A stretch of 32,231 bases of DNA from Synechococcus sp. AG-670-B23. GTDB lineage: Bacteria; Cyanobacteriota; Cyanobacteriia; PCC-6307; Cyanobiaceae. This document shows, one piece after another, positions 7,195-16,170 of this stretch. The position numbers and the translations under genes are program-made. Under the pieces are notes generated by a model. The model saw only the letters and a list, made by a program, of their open reading frames with translations, was not told the DNA's origin and did not search any database. Position 1 is the stretch's first letter. The number at the start of each line of letters is the position of its first letter. Location of the stretch: assembly GCA_003209165.1 (NCBI GenBank), contig QCSL01000026.1:1-32231 (forward strand), read 5' to 3'.

Positions 7195-8574
7195 TTATCC
7201 AGCCAGCCGCTTCAGCAGGTTGAGATCCACCTTGTAGGGCGGGTAACGCAGCTTGAAATCAAACTGGAAGGGGCGCTTTAGCACCGCCTTGTGGTGGCTG
7301 AACGTGTCGAAGCCGCTTTGGCCGTGGTAGCTGCCCATCCCGCTGGCGCCTACGCCGCCGAAGGGCAGTTGGGGCACGCCGGCCTGCATCACCACATCAT
7401 TGAGGCAGACCCCACCTGAGCTTGTGGTGGTGAGCACCTGCTGCTGCTGGGCCTCATTACCGCCGAAGAGATAGAGCGCCAACGGTTTGGGCCCTTTGCG
7501 GATCTCCTGAAGGGTTGTCGTGAGGTCCTCGAGCACCAGCACCGGCAGGAGAGGGCCGAACAGTTCTTCGGCCATCAGCGGATCGTTACGGTCCTCCACG
7601 CGGATCACGGTGGGGGCGATGCGTCGTTGCTCCCGGCTGATTTCGCCTCCGATCAGGATGCGGCCGTCCGCTCTGGCGGTCTCCAGCAGCTGTTCCAGTC
7701 GATTGAACTGGCGCTCATTGATGATCTTTCCCAGTTGTTCCGAGCTAAGGGGGTCGGCGCCGTACATCGCGGTTCTGGCCTCCTCCATCGCCTTCAGCAG
7801 CCGCGAGCGCAGCTCGGGTTGCACCAACAGATGGTCTGGAGCGATGCAGGTCTGCCCGGCATTGATCCCTTTGCCCCAGATCAGGCGTCGGGCCCCCACC
7901 GTCAGGTCGGCACCTTCGAGAACGATGGCCGGGCTCTTGCCCCCCAGTTCCAGGGTCACTGGCGTGAGGTGGGCAGCAGCCCCCTCCAGCACCTTCCTTC
8001 CGATGCTGCCGCCCCCGGTGAAAAAGATGTGGTCGAAGGGCATGGCCACCAGGTCGGCCGCCACGGCTCCATCCCCCTGCACGACCTGCACCACCTCAGG
8101 CTCGAAGTGCTTAGGGATCAGCCGTGCGATCAGATCCGCTATGGCACTGGCGTGTTCCGAGGGCTTGAGCACGGCGGTGTTGCCAGCAGCTAGAGCACTG
8201 ATCAAAGGTCGCAGCGTCAGTTGAAAGGGATAGTTCCACGGTCCGATCACCAGAACGCACCCCAGCGGTTCCGGCACAACCTTGGCCTGGCCGGGGCGCA
8301 GAGATAGAGGTACAGCCACGCGGCGCGGGCGCATCCACCGCTCCAGCTGCCGGCCGGTGAGCTTGAGCTCCTGTCGCAGTGCGACCAGCTCGAAAAAGGC
8401 TTCGGTTGGTGGTTTACCGAGGTCGGCGGCGAGGGCCTCAAGCACCTCCGATTCATGCTCCTCCACCAGGGCGGAGAGGCGTTGCAATTGCTCTCGGCGC
8501 CAGGCCAGGAGACGTGTCAGCCCAGCTCCCACGAGCTCCTGCATCTGGCTCAGTTGCGATTGGGTGAGGGGCAC
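7195..8574 (-). CDS. Aldehyde dehydrogenase, class-3 (fatty-aldehyde type)
   Basis: NAD(P)-dependent oxidation of aldehydes, probably medium- or long-chain aliphatic ones, to the acid. The 459-residue length and the C-terminal pattern (GGVGASGMGSYHG, FSHHKAVL, YPPY) place it in the ALDH3-like group rather than the ~490-residue group. The cofactor motif GPWNYPFQL, general-base region LELGGKSP and catalytic Cys in GQTCIAPD are intact. The start is GTG at 8574. The group often ends in a hydrophobic membrane-associating tail; here the end is short and mildly amphipathic. In cyanobacteria such enzymes are linked to fatty-aldehyde detoxification and alkane metabolism, which is inference for this copy. 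It lies upstream of the LysM gene on the same strand. Confidence 0.93.
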   Translation of the reverse strand: MPLTQSQLSQMQELVGAGLTRLLAWRREQLQRLSALVEEHESEVLEALAADLGKPPTEAFFELVALRQELKLTGRQLERWMRPRRVAVPLSLRPGQAKVVPEPLGCVLVIGPWNYPFQLTLRPLISALAAGNTAVLKPSEHASAIADLIARLIPKHFEPEVVQVVQGDGAVAADLVAMPFDHIFFTGGGSIGRKVLEGAAAHLTPVTLELGGKSPAIVLEGADLTVGARRLIWGKGINAGQTCIAPDHLLVQPELRSRLLKAMEEARTAMYGADPLSSEQLGKIINERQFNRLEQLLETARADGRILIGGEISREQRRIAPTVIRVEDRNDPLMAEELFGPLLPVLVLEDLTTTLQEIRKGPKPLALYLFGGNEAQQQQVLTTTSSGGVCLNDVVMQAGVPQLPFGGVGASGMGSYHGQSGFDTFSHHKAVLKRPFQFDFKLRYPPYKVDLNLLKRLAG

Positions 8575-8628
8575 GGGGCTGACGATCAGGCCAGTCGGGT
8601 CTAGCAGTGGTGAATCTGCAACCGGGGG

Positions 8629-10290
8629 ATGACCCCAGCGCTTCCGTGGTGGTCAGGGACGGTCATCTACCAGTTGATCGTTCGCAGTTATTCCGATGGG
8701 AATGGCGATGGCACTGGTGATTTCAAAGGGCTTGCAGCGCGGTTGCCTTATCTGCGCTGGCTGGGGGTCAACACCCTCTGGCTAACCCCCATTTATCCGT
8801 CTCCCCTTCGGGACGGGGGCTACGACATCACTGATTTCACTGGCATCCATCCGGATCTGGGCGATCTGGCCTCATTCCATAGGTTCCTCACCGCGGCCCA
8901 CAGCCAGGGAATGCGTGTGATTTTGGACCTTGTCCTCAATCACACCAGTGACCTGCATCCCTGGTTCCAGAGGGCCCGTTGGGCGCCCAAGGGCAGTCCG
9001 GAAAGGGATGTTTACGTCTGGAGTGACGACCCCAAGCGCTATCCCGATGCACCGGTTCTGTTCCGGCACTTCGAGGCTTCGAACTGGGAGTGGGATCCGG
9101 TAGCCGAGCAGTACTTTCTACACCGTTTCCTGCGTCATCAGCCCGATCTCAATTACGAGAACCCCTGGGTGCAGGACACGATGCTGGAGGTGGTCGACTT
9201 TTGGCTGGACCGCGGCGTGGACGGGTTCCGTTTGGATGCGGTTCCGTTCCTGTTCGAGTCAGAGGGCACCCGCTGCGAGGGGTTGCCGGAAACCCACGCC
9301 TTCCTCAAGCGGCTGAGGGCGCGGGTGGATGACCATGGCCGTGACGTGCTGTTGCTGGGAGAGGCGATTCAGCCGGTGGAGGAAGCCGCTCCTTACTTAG
9401 CGGATGACGAATTGCATGGGGCCTTCAACTTCGTGCTTACCGCCCATCTGTTCGCAGCCATTGCCAGTGGTCGCACCCAGCAGCTCGGGGAGTGTCTGAT
9501 GCAGGCCGAGGAGGCGGTACGTGGTGCCCGCTGGGCCTTGCCCCTGCGCAACCATGATGAACTCTGGTTGGGAGATGGTCACCTCATCAGCGATGAGGTG
9601 ATTCAGACCATCCGAGTGGGCCTACCGCAGGGGCAGGGTCATTGGTTGAACTGGGGCATCAACCGACGCCTGGCTCCACTCCTTAACGGCGATCCACGCT
9701 CCAACCGGTTGCTACATGGGCTCCTCTACAGCCTTCCGGGGATGCCATGTCTGTATTACGGCGATGAACTGGGCATGGGCGACTGGCCTGGGTTGAGAGA
9801 CCGCGATCCCAACCGCACGCCGATGGCTTGGACGCCGGCCCGCAACGGTGGCTTCTCCACCGCCCCCGATCCGCTGTTGGTGCTGCCACCAATTACCGCG
9901 CCTGGATACGACTACCGCGTGGTGAATGTGGAGGTGCAGAAGCAGCTGCCGGGGTCTTTGTTGAATTGGCACCGCCGCATGCTCACCTGCCGCCGGCTCC
10001 TGCCAGCCCTGAGGCATGGCACCTTTCGGTTGTTGCAGAGCCCCCACCCCGGGGTGCTGGTGTACATCCGCTGCACTGAGGCGATGACGGTGCTCGTGGC
10101 CGCCAATGTCACCGCCGCTGGAGCATCTCTCAGTTTGGACCTGACGGAGTGGGCCGGCGAGCGCACCCGTGAGGTGATGTGGGGCTGTGAGTTCCCGCCC
10201 GCTGCAGCGGAGTGGTTCGTGAACCTTCCGCCCTACGGATTCAATTGGTGGTTGATCGGTGAGGTGGAGCCTGCCGCCACGCCCGCTTGA
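8629..10290 (+). CDS. treS: GH13 trehalose-synthase-like alpha-glucosyl enzyme
   Basis: A 553-residue TIM-barrel GH13 enzyme closest in pattern to trehalose synthase (maltose alpha-glucosyltransferase). Family signatures include VIYQLIVRSYSDGNGDGTGD, HQPDLNYENP, SLLNWHRRML and YYGDELGMGD. The catalytic triad is visible: nucleophile Asp203 (GFRLDAVPF), acid/base Glu245 (LLGEAIQP) and Asp310 (LRNHDELWL). There is no fused maltokinase domain. A closely related activity, such as transfer to or hydrolysis of another alpha-glucoside, cannot be excluded from sequence. The 3' end overlaps glpD, which runs convergently, by 58 bases. Context next to glpD/glpK suggests handling of compatible-solute glycosides. 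The gene symbol is by similarity only. Confidence 0.88.
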   Translation: MTPALPWWSGTVIYQLIVRSYSDGNGDGTGDFKGLAARLPYLRWLGVNTLWLTPIYPSPLRDGGYDITDFTGIHPDLGDLASFHRFLTAAHSQGMRVILDLVLNHTSDLHPWFQRARWAPKGSPERDVYVWSDDPKRYPDAPVLFRHFEASNWEWDPVAEQYFLHRFLRHQPDLNYENPWVQDTMLEVVDFWLDRGVDGFRLDAVPFLFESEGTRCEGLPETHAFLKRLRARVDDHGRDVLLLGEAIQPVEEAAPYLADDELHGAFNFVLTAHLFAAIASGRTQQLGECLMQAEEAVRGARWALPLRNHDELWLGDGHLISDEVIQTIRVGLPQGQGHWLNWGINRRLAPLLNGDPRSNRLLHGLLYSLPGMPCLYYGDELGMGDWPGLRDRDPNRTPMAWTPARNGGFSTAPDPLLVLPPITAPGYDYRVVNVEVQKQLPGSLLNWHRRMLTCRRLLPALRHGTFRLLQSPHPGVLVYIRCTEAMTVLVAANVTAAGASLSLDLTEWAGERTREVMWGCEFPPAAAEWFVNLPPYGFNWWLIGEVEPAATPA

Positions 10291-11810
10291 TCCAGCAGGG
10301 CCTCAACCTGGGGCCGGAGCCGTTCGGCCTCGTTCAGGTCCACCATGGCTAGACGGCAGCGGCGGGCCAGTACATCGCTGCTGCTGCAGGCATGTTCCCG
10401 CTGGATGGCATGTTCTAGCTCTGCGGAACAGAGGGGGATCACTGGGCTGAGGGGCTCCCGTCGCTTGGGCTCGGCGGCTTCGATTAAGGCCATTGCATCC
10501 AAGCCATAGGTGCTTTGGAGATGGGCGACTTGTGGGGCCCTTAGGGCGGTGTCTGGTAGCAGGGCTTCGAGTTGGTGTTTCTGGCGTTGGAGGCCGTCCA
10601 GAGTTGCCTCCAAAGACTTGGCTGCCCCCCGCAGCGGCATCTGTTCAGGGGTGGGCAGCGCCTGACCGAGCTGTCGTTCCACTGCGGCCAGAGTGTCATC
10701 GGCCATCGGTCGGCAGGTGGTCCATTTGCCCCCCATCACGCTCACCAGGCCACAGGCCAGGGTTTCCACCTCGTGCTCTCGCACCACACGGCTGCTCTCC
10801 ATGCCCTGATTCGCAGGCTTCAGCAGTGGTCGTCCCCCCGCCCAACGGCTGCTCACCTTCGGATGCTGGAGCTGGGGAAACCAGTCCTGCACGTACTTGA
10901 GCAGGTAGGTCTCCTCCTCCTGAGAAGGGGATGTGGCGCTCTCTGTCGTGCAGGCTTCATCCGTGGTCCCCACCAGGGTGCGGCCGTGGAAGGGGAGCAT
11001 GAAGAGCACGCGTCCATCTGCGGTAGAAGGCACTAGAAGCCCAATGCCCTCTGGGCAGAGCTTATCTTCTAGAACGATATGCGCCCCTCGGCTGGTGAGC
11101 ATCCGTGGAGGAGCATCAAGCTCCGCCATCTGCCGGATCTCATCAGCCCGAATGCCCGTGGCATTCACGAATGCCGAGGCGCACCAGCGTTCCCTTTGGC
11201 CCGTCGCGGATTCACTGATGGCGGCCTTGAGCTGGCCCGTCGCGTCGGTTTCCAGGTGCACCACCCGACAACGGGTGCGCAGGGTTGCCCCCCGCTGCTC
11301 CGCAGTAAGCGCCAGCAGCAGGTTGAGGCGTGCATCGTCGAACTGCCCATCGCTGTACGCCACACCGCCTTGACATGCCTTCAGCAGAGGCAGGGCCTGA
11401 CGCATCTGCTGCTGAGACAGCAGACGGCTGTGGCCGATGCTCTGTTGACCTGCCAGGGCGTCGTACATCCCCAGCCCAAGTCGGTAGTAGGCCTGTCCCC
11501 AGAGCTGTTGTGTGGGCAGGGCTAGCTCGAGTCGTTGGGCTAGGAACGGCGCCTGTGCCAACCAGTGACTCCGCTCGAGCAGGGCTTCCCGCACCAGCCT
11601 CAGCTGCGCCAGGTCCAGGGTTTTGAAGGCCAGCTCCAGGTAGCGGACCCCCCCATGGAGCAGCTTTGTGCTGCGGCAACTGGTGCCTCCGGCGATGTCT
11701 CCGGCCTCGAGCAGGGCCACGCTGAGGCCCCGTCGCGTGGCCTCGAAGGCCACGCTGGCACCACTGGCACCCGCACCGATGACCAGCAGGTCCATCTGGT
11801 GATCAGCCAT
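10233..11810 (-). CDS. glpD: Aerobic glycerol-3-phosphate dehydrogenase (FAD)
   Basis: A membrane-associated flavoenzyme oxidising sn-glycerol-3-phosphate to dihydroxyacetone phosphate and passing electrons to quinone. The N-terminal FAD motif VIGAGASGASVAFEATRRG is followed by GGTSCRSTKLLHGGVRYLE, a GlpD hallmark; GTTDEA and VMGGKWTTCR are also present. The 525 residues are family-typical. ATG at 11810 overlaps the end of glpK by 8 bases, so glpK-glpD form a coupled operon. This pairing gives a complete route from glycerol to triose phosphate. The last 58 bases are also coding, in the opposite sense, for the end of the treS-like gene; the overlap covers only the low-conservation C-terminal tail (about 18 residues plus the stop). 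Confidence 0.95.
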   Translation of the reverse strand: MADHQMDLLVIGAGASGASVAFEATRRGLSVALLEAGDIAGGTSCRSTKLLHGGVRYLELAFKTLDLAQLRLVREALLERSHWLAQAPFLAQRLELALPTQQLWGQAYYRLGLGMYDALAGQQSIGHSRLLSQQQMRQALPLLKACQGGVAYSDGQFDDARLNLLLALTAEQRGATLRTRCRVVHLETDATGQLKAAISESATGQRERWCASAFVNATGIRADEIRQMAELDAPPRMLTSRGAHIVLEDKLCPEGIGLLVPSTADGRVLFMLPFHGRTLVGTTDEACTTESATSPSQEEETYLLKYVQDWFPQLQHPKVSSRWAGGRPLLKPANQGMESSRVVREHEVETLACGLVSVMGGKWTTCRPMADDTLAAVERQLGQALPTPEQMPLRGAAKSLEATLDGLQRQKHQLEALLPDTALRAPQVAHLQSTYGLDAMALIEAAEPKRREPLSPVIPLCSAELEHAIQREHACSSSDVLARRCRLAMVDLNEAERLRPQVEALLDQAGVAAGSTSPINHQLNP

Positions 11811-13308
11811 GCCACCCTAGGCTTTTGGACACGGCGTCCTGCCAGCGTGCCCGCCAGCTGTTGCGCTGGGATGCATCCATCTGTGGATGGAACAGTTCTG
11901 CGCCGTCACGCCGCGCGGATGCGAGCTGCTCGAGGTCGCTGATCACCCCAGCCTGAAGGCCTGCGAACAGCGCCACCCCCCGGGCGGTGCTTTCGAGGCT
12001 GGCGGGTCGCCGCAATGTCAGACCAGTGCAATCCGCTTGCGCTTGCAGCAGAGGATCAGAGGCTGCGGCGCCACCATCCACCGCCAGTTCACCCAGGCCG
12101 GTGCCGAGCGCCTGCTCCGCGAGCTCCACCAACGTCGCTACTGACAGGGCAATCCCTTCAAGCGCTGCGCGGGCGATATGACCGCGTCCACTGTCACGGG
12201 TTAGGCCCACCAAAACACCGCGCGCCAGGGGATCCCAGTGTGGTGTCCCCCAGCCGGTGAAGGCAGGCACGAGCATTACACCTCCTGAATCCGGCACCGA
12301 ACGCGCCAGTTCATTGACCTGGGGAGCCTGATTAATGATTTGCAGCCCATCCCGCAGCCACTGGATCACGGTGCCGGCGTTGAACAGACTTCCCTCAAGG
12401 CAGAAGCTGGGTGTTCCGGATGCATCGGTCCAGCCGAGGGTGCTGAGCAGACCTGCATTCGATCGTCGGACAACGTCGCCGGTGTTGATCACCAGAAAGG
12501 CCCCCGTGCCATAGGTGCACTTGCCTTCCCCGGGCTGCAGGCAAAGCTGGCCCAGGGTGGCGGCTTGTTGATCGCCAAGCATCGCCTGGATCGGCAGGCC
12601 TGCAAAGGGAAGATTCGATGCAATGCGCCCGAACTCTCCGCGGCAGGGCAGCAGTTCGGGGAGAGCGTTGGCGGGTAGCCCTGTGAGGTTTCGGAAGTCA
12701 TCCACCCAGCGCTGCTGCTCCAGGTCCATCAGCAGGGTTCGGCTGGCATTGCTCATGTCACTGCCGTGGTGCTGGCCGTCGGTGAGTTGCCAGAGCAGCC
12801 AGCTCTCCACTGTGCCGAAACAGAGGTCATCGCTGGCCGCGGCGGCTTGGGCATCGTCGTAGTGATCGAGCATCCAGCGGATCTTGCTGGCACTGAAATA
12901 GGGGTCGAGCAGCAAGCCCGTGCGTCGGCACCACTCCTGCTCCAGGCCCTGCTGCTTCCAGGCCTCGCAGATGGCGGCGGTGCGGCCGTCCTGCCAGACG
13001 AGGGCCGGTCCGCAGGGGAGGCCACTGCTGCGGCGCCAGAGCACGGTGGTTTCCCGTTGGTTGGTGATTCCGCAGCTCAACACTGCCTTGCGCTGCCCAT
13101 CGCTGAGCTTGGAATCGAGTTGCACTAGGGCCTGCCGCTGGCTGGTCCAAATCGCTATTGGGTCCTGTTCCACCCATCCGTCAGCGGGGTAAGCAATCGG
13201 CAGCGGTGCACTGGCGCTGGTTACCAGATCCCCCGAGCTGCTGAACACTGCGGCTCTGGAGCTGCTGGTGCCCTGATCGAGGGCCAGAAGAAGAGGCTGT
13301 TCAGCCAT
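11803..13308 (-). CDS. glpK: Glycerol kinase
   Basis: ATP-dependent phosphorylation of glycerol to sn-glycerol-3-phosphate (FGGY family, actin-like fold). The phosphate-1 loop ALDQGTSSSRAAVF opens the protein; glycerol-site segments ITNQRETT and DMSNASRTLL, the DQQAATLGQLC segment, and YGTGAFLVINTG and VDGGAAASDPLLQAQAD all match the family. ATG at 13308 (MAEQPLLLALD) is the natural start; a TTG six bases upstream only adds two residues. It is the first gene of the glpK-glpD operon (8-base overlap) and diverges from a GH13 gene, with about 57 bases for two promoters. Substrate is presumably glycerol released inside the cell from glycerol-containing solutes, because no glycerol facilitator gene is seen here. 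Confidence 0.96.
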   Translation of the reverse strand: MAEQPLLLALDQGTSSSRAAVFSSSGDLVTSASAPLPIAYPADGWVEQDPIAIWTSQRQALVQLDSKLSDGQRKAVLSCGITNQRETTVLWRRSSGLPCGPALVWQDGRTAAICEAWKQQGLEQEWCRRTGLLLDPYFSASKIRWMLDHYDDAQAAAASDDLCFGTVESWLLWQLTDGQHHGSDMSNASRTLLMDLEQQRWVDDFRNLTGLPANALPELLPCRGEFGRIASNLPFAGLPIQAMLGDQQAATLGQLCLQPGEGKCTYGTGAFLVINTGDVVRRSNAGLLSTLGWTDASGTPSFCLEGSLFNAGTVIQWLRDGLQIINQAPQVNELARSVPDSGGVMLVPAFTGWGTPHWDPLARGVLVGLTRDSGRGHIARAALEGIALSVATLVELAEQALGTGLGELAVDGGAAASDPLLQAQADCTGLTLRRPASLESTARGVALFAGLQAGVISDLEQLASARRDGAELFHPQMDASQRNSWRARWQDAVSKSLGWHG

Positions 13309-13365
13309 GGCCAATGTCTTTCTCTCCTGCTAGCGAGGAGATGGCTGACTGCAAAGGTTTTGGCA

Positions 13366-14822
13366 GTGATCACTCCGTTTCAAGACCCACCCGCCTGGGT
13401 GGCGGATGCGGTGCTTTACCAAATCTTTCCCGACCGGTTCCGCCGCAGTGGCCGGGTCGATGCGCAATGCCATCTCGTCCTGAAGCCGTGGGGTACGGAC
13501 CCTCGCGAGGAGGGATTCCAGGGCGGGGATCTCTACGGAGTCATCGATGCTCTCGGGCGGCTCCAAGCCATGGGCATCACCTGCCTTTATCTCACGCCGA
13601 TCTTCAGTTCAGCTGCCAACCACCGCTACCACGCCTACGACTACTTCGAGGTTGATCCGCTGCTGGGGGGCAACGCTGCACTCAGGGAACTGATCGACGC
13701 CGTGCATCAGCGCGGCATGAAGTTGGTTTTGGATGGAGTCTTCAACCACTGCGGCCGCGGCTTTTGGGCCTTTCATCACGTGGTGGAGAACGGTGCGGAT
13801 TCGCCGTACCGGGATTGGTTCCATGTGCACCGTTGGCCTCTGCAGCCCTATCCCGCCGCAGGCGACGACTGTGGCTACGACGGCTGGTGGGCTTTGCCTG
13901 ATTTGCCCAAGTTCAACCATGCCAATCCAGGCGTCCGGGAGCACCTGCTGGCGGTTGGCCGTTACTGGCTTGAGCAGGGGATTGATGGCTGGCGTCTCGA
14001 TGTTCCTGCGGAGGTCCCTGCCGACTTCTGGGTGGAGTTTCGGCAGATGGTGCGGTCCACTAACCCGGAGGCCTGGATCGTTGGAGAGGTGTGGGGTGAT
14101 GCGACCACCTGGCTGCAGGGCGACCACTTTGATGGCGTGATGAATTACCGGCTTGGTTGGAGCAGCATTTGCTGGGCTGCCGGTGAGGCTCTGCGTCGGG
14201 ACTATCGCAATTCCGAATACCCCCTTGACCCGCTGGATGGTCAGGCCCTGTTGACCATCTGGACGACGACAATGGGTTCCTATCGGGATGTGGTGAACAG
14301 GGCCCAGATGAACCTGCTCGACAGCCATGACGTGCCCCGTGCACTTCACAGCCTCAACAACGACTTGGCGGCCCTGAAGTTGGCCCTGCTGCTGCTCTTC
14401 CTTCACCCGGGAGCGCCATGCGTCTATTACGGGACCGAAGCTGCTCTGGCAGGTGGCCCTGAACCGGGGCCATCCGGCGGGCCTGGACCAGCCTGCCGTG
14501 AGGCCTATCCCTGGGATGCTCCCTGGACCGCAGATCTGCGTCCCTTTATTCAATGCCTCACAGAACTCCGGTGCGCCCATGAGGTCTTGCGGAGGGATGG
14601 ATTGCAATGGTCAGCCCAAGGGGCGGACGCGCTAGTGGGCATTGCGGATGGCCTGCGGGTCGTGATTAATCGCAGTCGCTCCATTCATGTGCCCCTAACG
14701 GTCGAGTCAGACAGCTCCATCGTTTGGAAGCTCGGAACTGCCGACAGTCGAAGTGTTGGACCGCAATCTGCTGTCGTTCTGGGATCGAAGCCAATCTCCC
14801 CTGGTGCCGAGGGGAGGAAGAA

Positions 14823-14841
<19 letters not shown>
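13366..14841 (+). CDS. GH13 cyclomaltodextrinase/neopullulanase-like glycosidase
   Basis: A retaining alpha-glucan hydrolase of the neopullulanase/cyclomaltodextrinase type. Diagnostic segments are VLYQIFPDRF, FQGGDLYGV, LTPIFSSAANHRYHAYDY, DGVFNHCGRGF and LPKFNHANP. Catalytic residues by the chosen start are Asp212 (GWRLDVPAE), Glu241 (IVGEVWGDA) and Asp322 (LLDSHDVPR). The N-terminal starch-binding domain common in the subfamily is absent. I chose GTG at 13366 with AAAGG 8 bases upstream; TTG at 13360 is an alternative. The final part is odd: the last six codons and the stop lie in the antisense of tRNA-Thr, and the tail just before is coded across a hairpin, so the natural C-terminus appears to have been lost or replaced. 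Likely cytoplasmic. Confidence 0.92.
14796..14816 (-). terminator. Hairpin just downstream of tRNA-Thr
   Basis: A perfect 7-bp stem (CTCCCCT / AGGGGAG) with a 7-base loop begins 7 bases past the tRNA-Thr 3' end on the minus strand. It is placed as a transcription terminator or processing signal for the Tyr-Thr tRNA pair would be, but no T-run follows. It lies inside the coding sequence of the GH13 gene's C-terminal tail. Confidence 0.4.
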
Positions 14842-14894
<53 letters not shown>

Positions 14895-14904
14895 ATGTGG
14901 AGGA

Positions 14905-14986
14905 TGGGCCGGGTTGGATTTGAACCAACGTAGGCAGAGCCAGCGGATTTACAGTCCGCCCCCATTAACCACTCGGGCACCGACCC
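14905..14986 (-). tRNA. tRNA-Tyr (anticodon GUA)
   Basis: An 82-base class II tRNA with a long variable arm. The acceptor stem GGGTCGG pairs with CCGGCCC (one T-G wobble), followed by discriminator A. The anticodon loop is CTGTAAA (anticodon GTA). The T arm contains GTTCAAATC. No CCA is encoded. The A36-A37-A38 run is the recognition pattern for MiaA prenylation, so this tRNA is a probable ms2i6A and ms2io6A carrier. The miaE gene lies about 500 bases away. Confidence 0.97.
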
Positions 14987-15070
14987 GAACCACACCGCAA
15001 GAACTTACCAGTCGGTGTGTCCTTGACCACGATCTCGATACGATCTGCCGAGCTGAACCGATCTCCAGCC

Positions 15071-15511
15071 ATGCACGTTCTGCTGCTGAACGGTCCGAAT
15101 TTGAACCTGTTGGGCCAGCGTGAGCCTGGGATCTACGGCCATTCCTCTCTGGCCGACATCGAAGCGGCGCTGACCCGGGAGGCGGAGCAAGAATCAGTGC
15201 AGCTGGATTGCTTCCAGAGCAATTTCGAGGGTGCATTGGTGGACCGGATTCACCAGGCGATGTGTCGATGCGATGGGATTTTGATCAACGCCGGGGCTTA
15301 CACCCACACGTCCATCGCCATTCGCGATGCCCTCGCTGGCGTGGCGATTCCCTACGTGGAGTTGCATCTCAGCAACACCCACGCCCGGGAGGATTTTCGC
15401 CATCACTCCGTTCTGGCTGAGCGCGCTGTTGGCGTGATCTGTGGTTTCGGACCCGATAGTTACAGCCTTGCCTTGAACGGATTGCTCAGCCACCTGCGCA
15501 GGAACGCATGA
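15071..15511 (+). CDS. aroQ: 3-dehydroquinate dehydratase, type II
   Basis: Catalyses dehydration of 3-dehydroquinate to 3-dehydroshikimate in the shikimate pathway. The flavodoxin-like type II enzyme is recognised from [20 protein letters not shown] (flexible lid with catalytic Arg and Tyr), [17 protein letters not shown], and [11 protein letters not shown] with the catalytic His. The 146 residues from ATG 15071 match the family; a GTG at 15017 would add 18 residues of no family similarity. The stop overlaps the miaE start (ATGA, 15508-15511), so the two are translationally coupled although functionally unrelated. Confidence 0.96.
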   Translation: MHVLLLNGPNLNLLGQREPGIYGHSSLADIEAALTREAEQESVQLDCFQSNFEGALVDRIHQAMCRCDGILINAGAYTHTSIAIRDALAGVAIPYVELHLSNTHAREDFRHHSVLAERAVGVICGFGPDSYSLALNGLLSHLRRNA

Positions 15512-16170
15512 CCACTACCGTTCCGTCGAAAACCGGCCCTTTGAAAACTGTTGCGTCGATTCGCTGGTTGGCTGCACCCACCAGTTGGAGCTGGGTGGAG
15601 CAGGCCAACGCCCGGCCGATGGAGGTCCTGATCGATCACGCCCACTGCGAACGCAAAGCTGCCGGGGCTGCGGTGCAGATGATGTTCCGCTATCTCTGCG
15701 AACCGGGGCTGGGCGAAGCCCTCAGCCCTCTGGCGCGTGAAGAGCTGGAGCACTTCGAGCAGGTTCTTGCTTTGATCAAAGGGCATGGGCGCTACCTTGA
15801 ACCAATGGCTTCTCCTGGCTACGGCGCCGACCTAGCCCGACAGATCCGCAAAGGGGAGCCGCAGAGAATGCTCGACACTTTCCTTGTGGCCGGCCTGATC
15901 GAAGCCCGCAGCCATGAGCGCATGTCCCTACTGGCGGAGCACAGCCCGGATCCGCAGTTGCGGGAGCTCTACAACGATTTGCTAGCGAGTGAAGCGCGTC
16001 ATTTCGGGCTGTACTGGGTGCTCTGCGAGCAGCGCTATCCGCGGGTGCTGATTGTCGAGCGCCTCGAGGTGCTGGCTCGGGCCGAAGTGAAGGCGCTGGA
16101 AGGAGAGTTGGAACGCCCTGAAGATGTGCGGATGCATTCCTGTGGTGTGGACATTACTCAGATGAGCTGA
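15508..16170 (+). CDS. miaE: tRNA-(ms2io6A)-hydroxylase
   Basis: A non-haem diiron monooxygenase that hydroxylates the isopentenyl group of 2-methylthio-N6-isopentenyladenosine at position 37 of tRNAs reading UNN codons. The four-helix ferritin-like fold shows its ligands: [29 protein letters not shown] and [10 protein letters not shown], giving two ExxH pairs plus isolated Glu. Length of 220 residues fits. Its ATG lies in the aroQ stop. The last 13 bases overlap the convergent bicA. It needs MiaA and MiaB, not seen in the window. Confidence 0.93.
   Translation: MTTTVPSKTGPLKTVASIRWLAAPTSWSWVEQANARPMEVLIDHAHCERKAAGAAVQMMFRYLCEPGLGEALSPLAREELEHFEQVLALIKGHGRYLEPMASPGYGADLARQIRKGEPQRMLDTFLVAGLIEARSHERMSLLAEHSPDPQLRELYNDLLASEARHFGLYWVLCEQRYPRVLIVERLEVLARAEVKALEGELERPEDVRMHSCGVDITQMS

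Noticed and set aside
13609-14607. Minus-strand open frame opposite the second GH13 gene
   Set aside because: The plus strand has all GH13 catalytic motifs; the antisense product has no recognisable fold or start signal.
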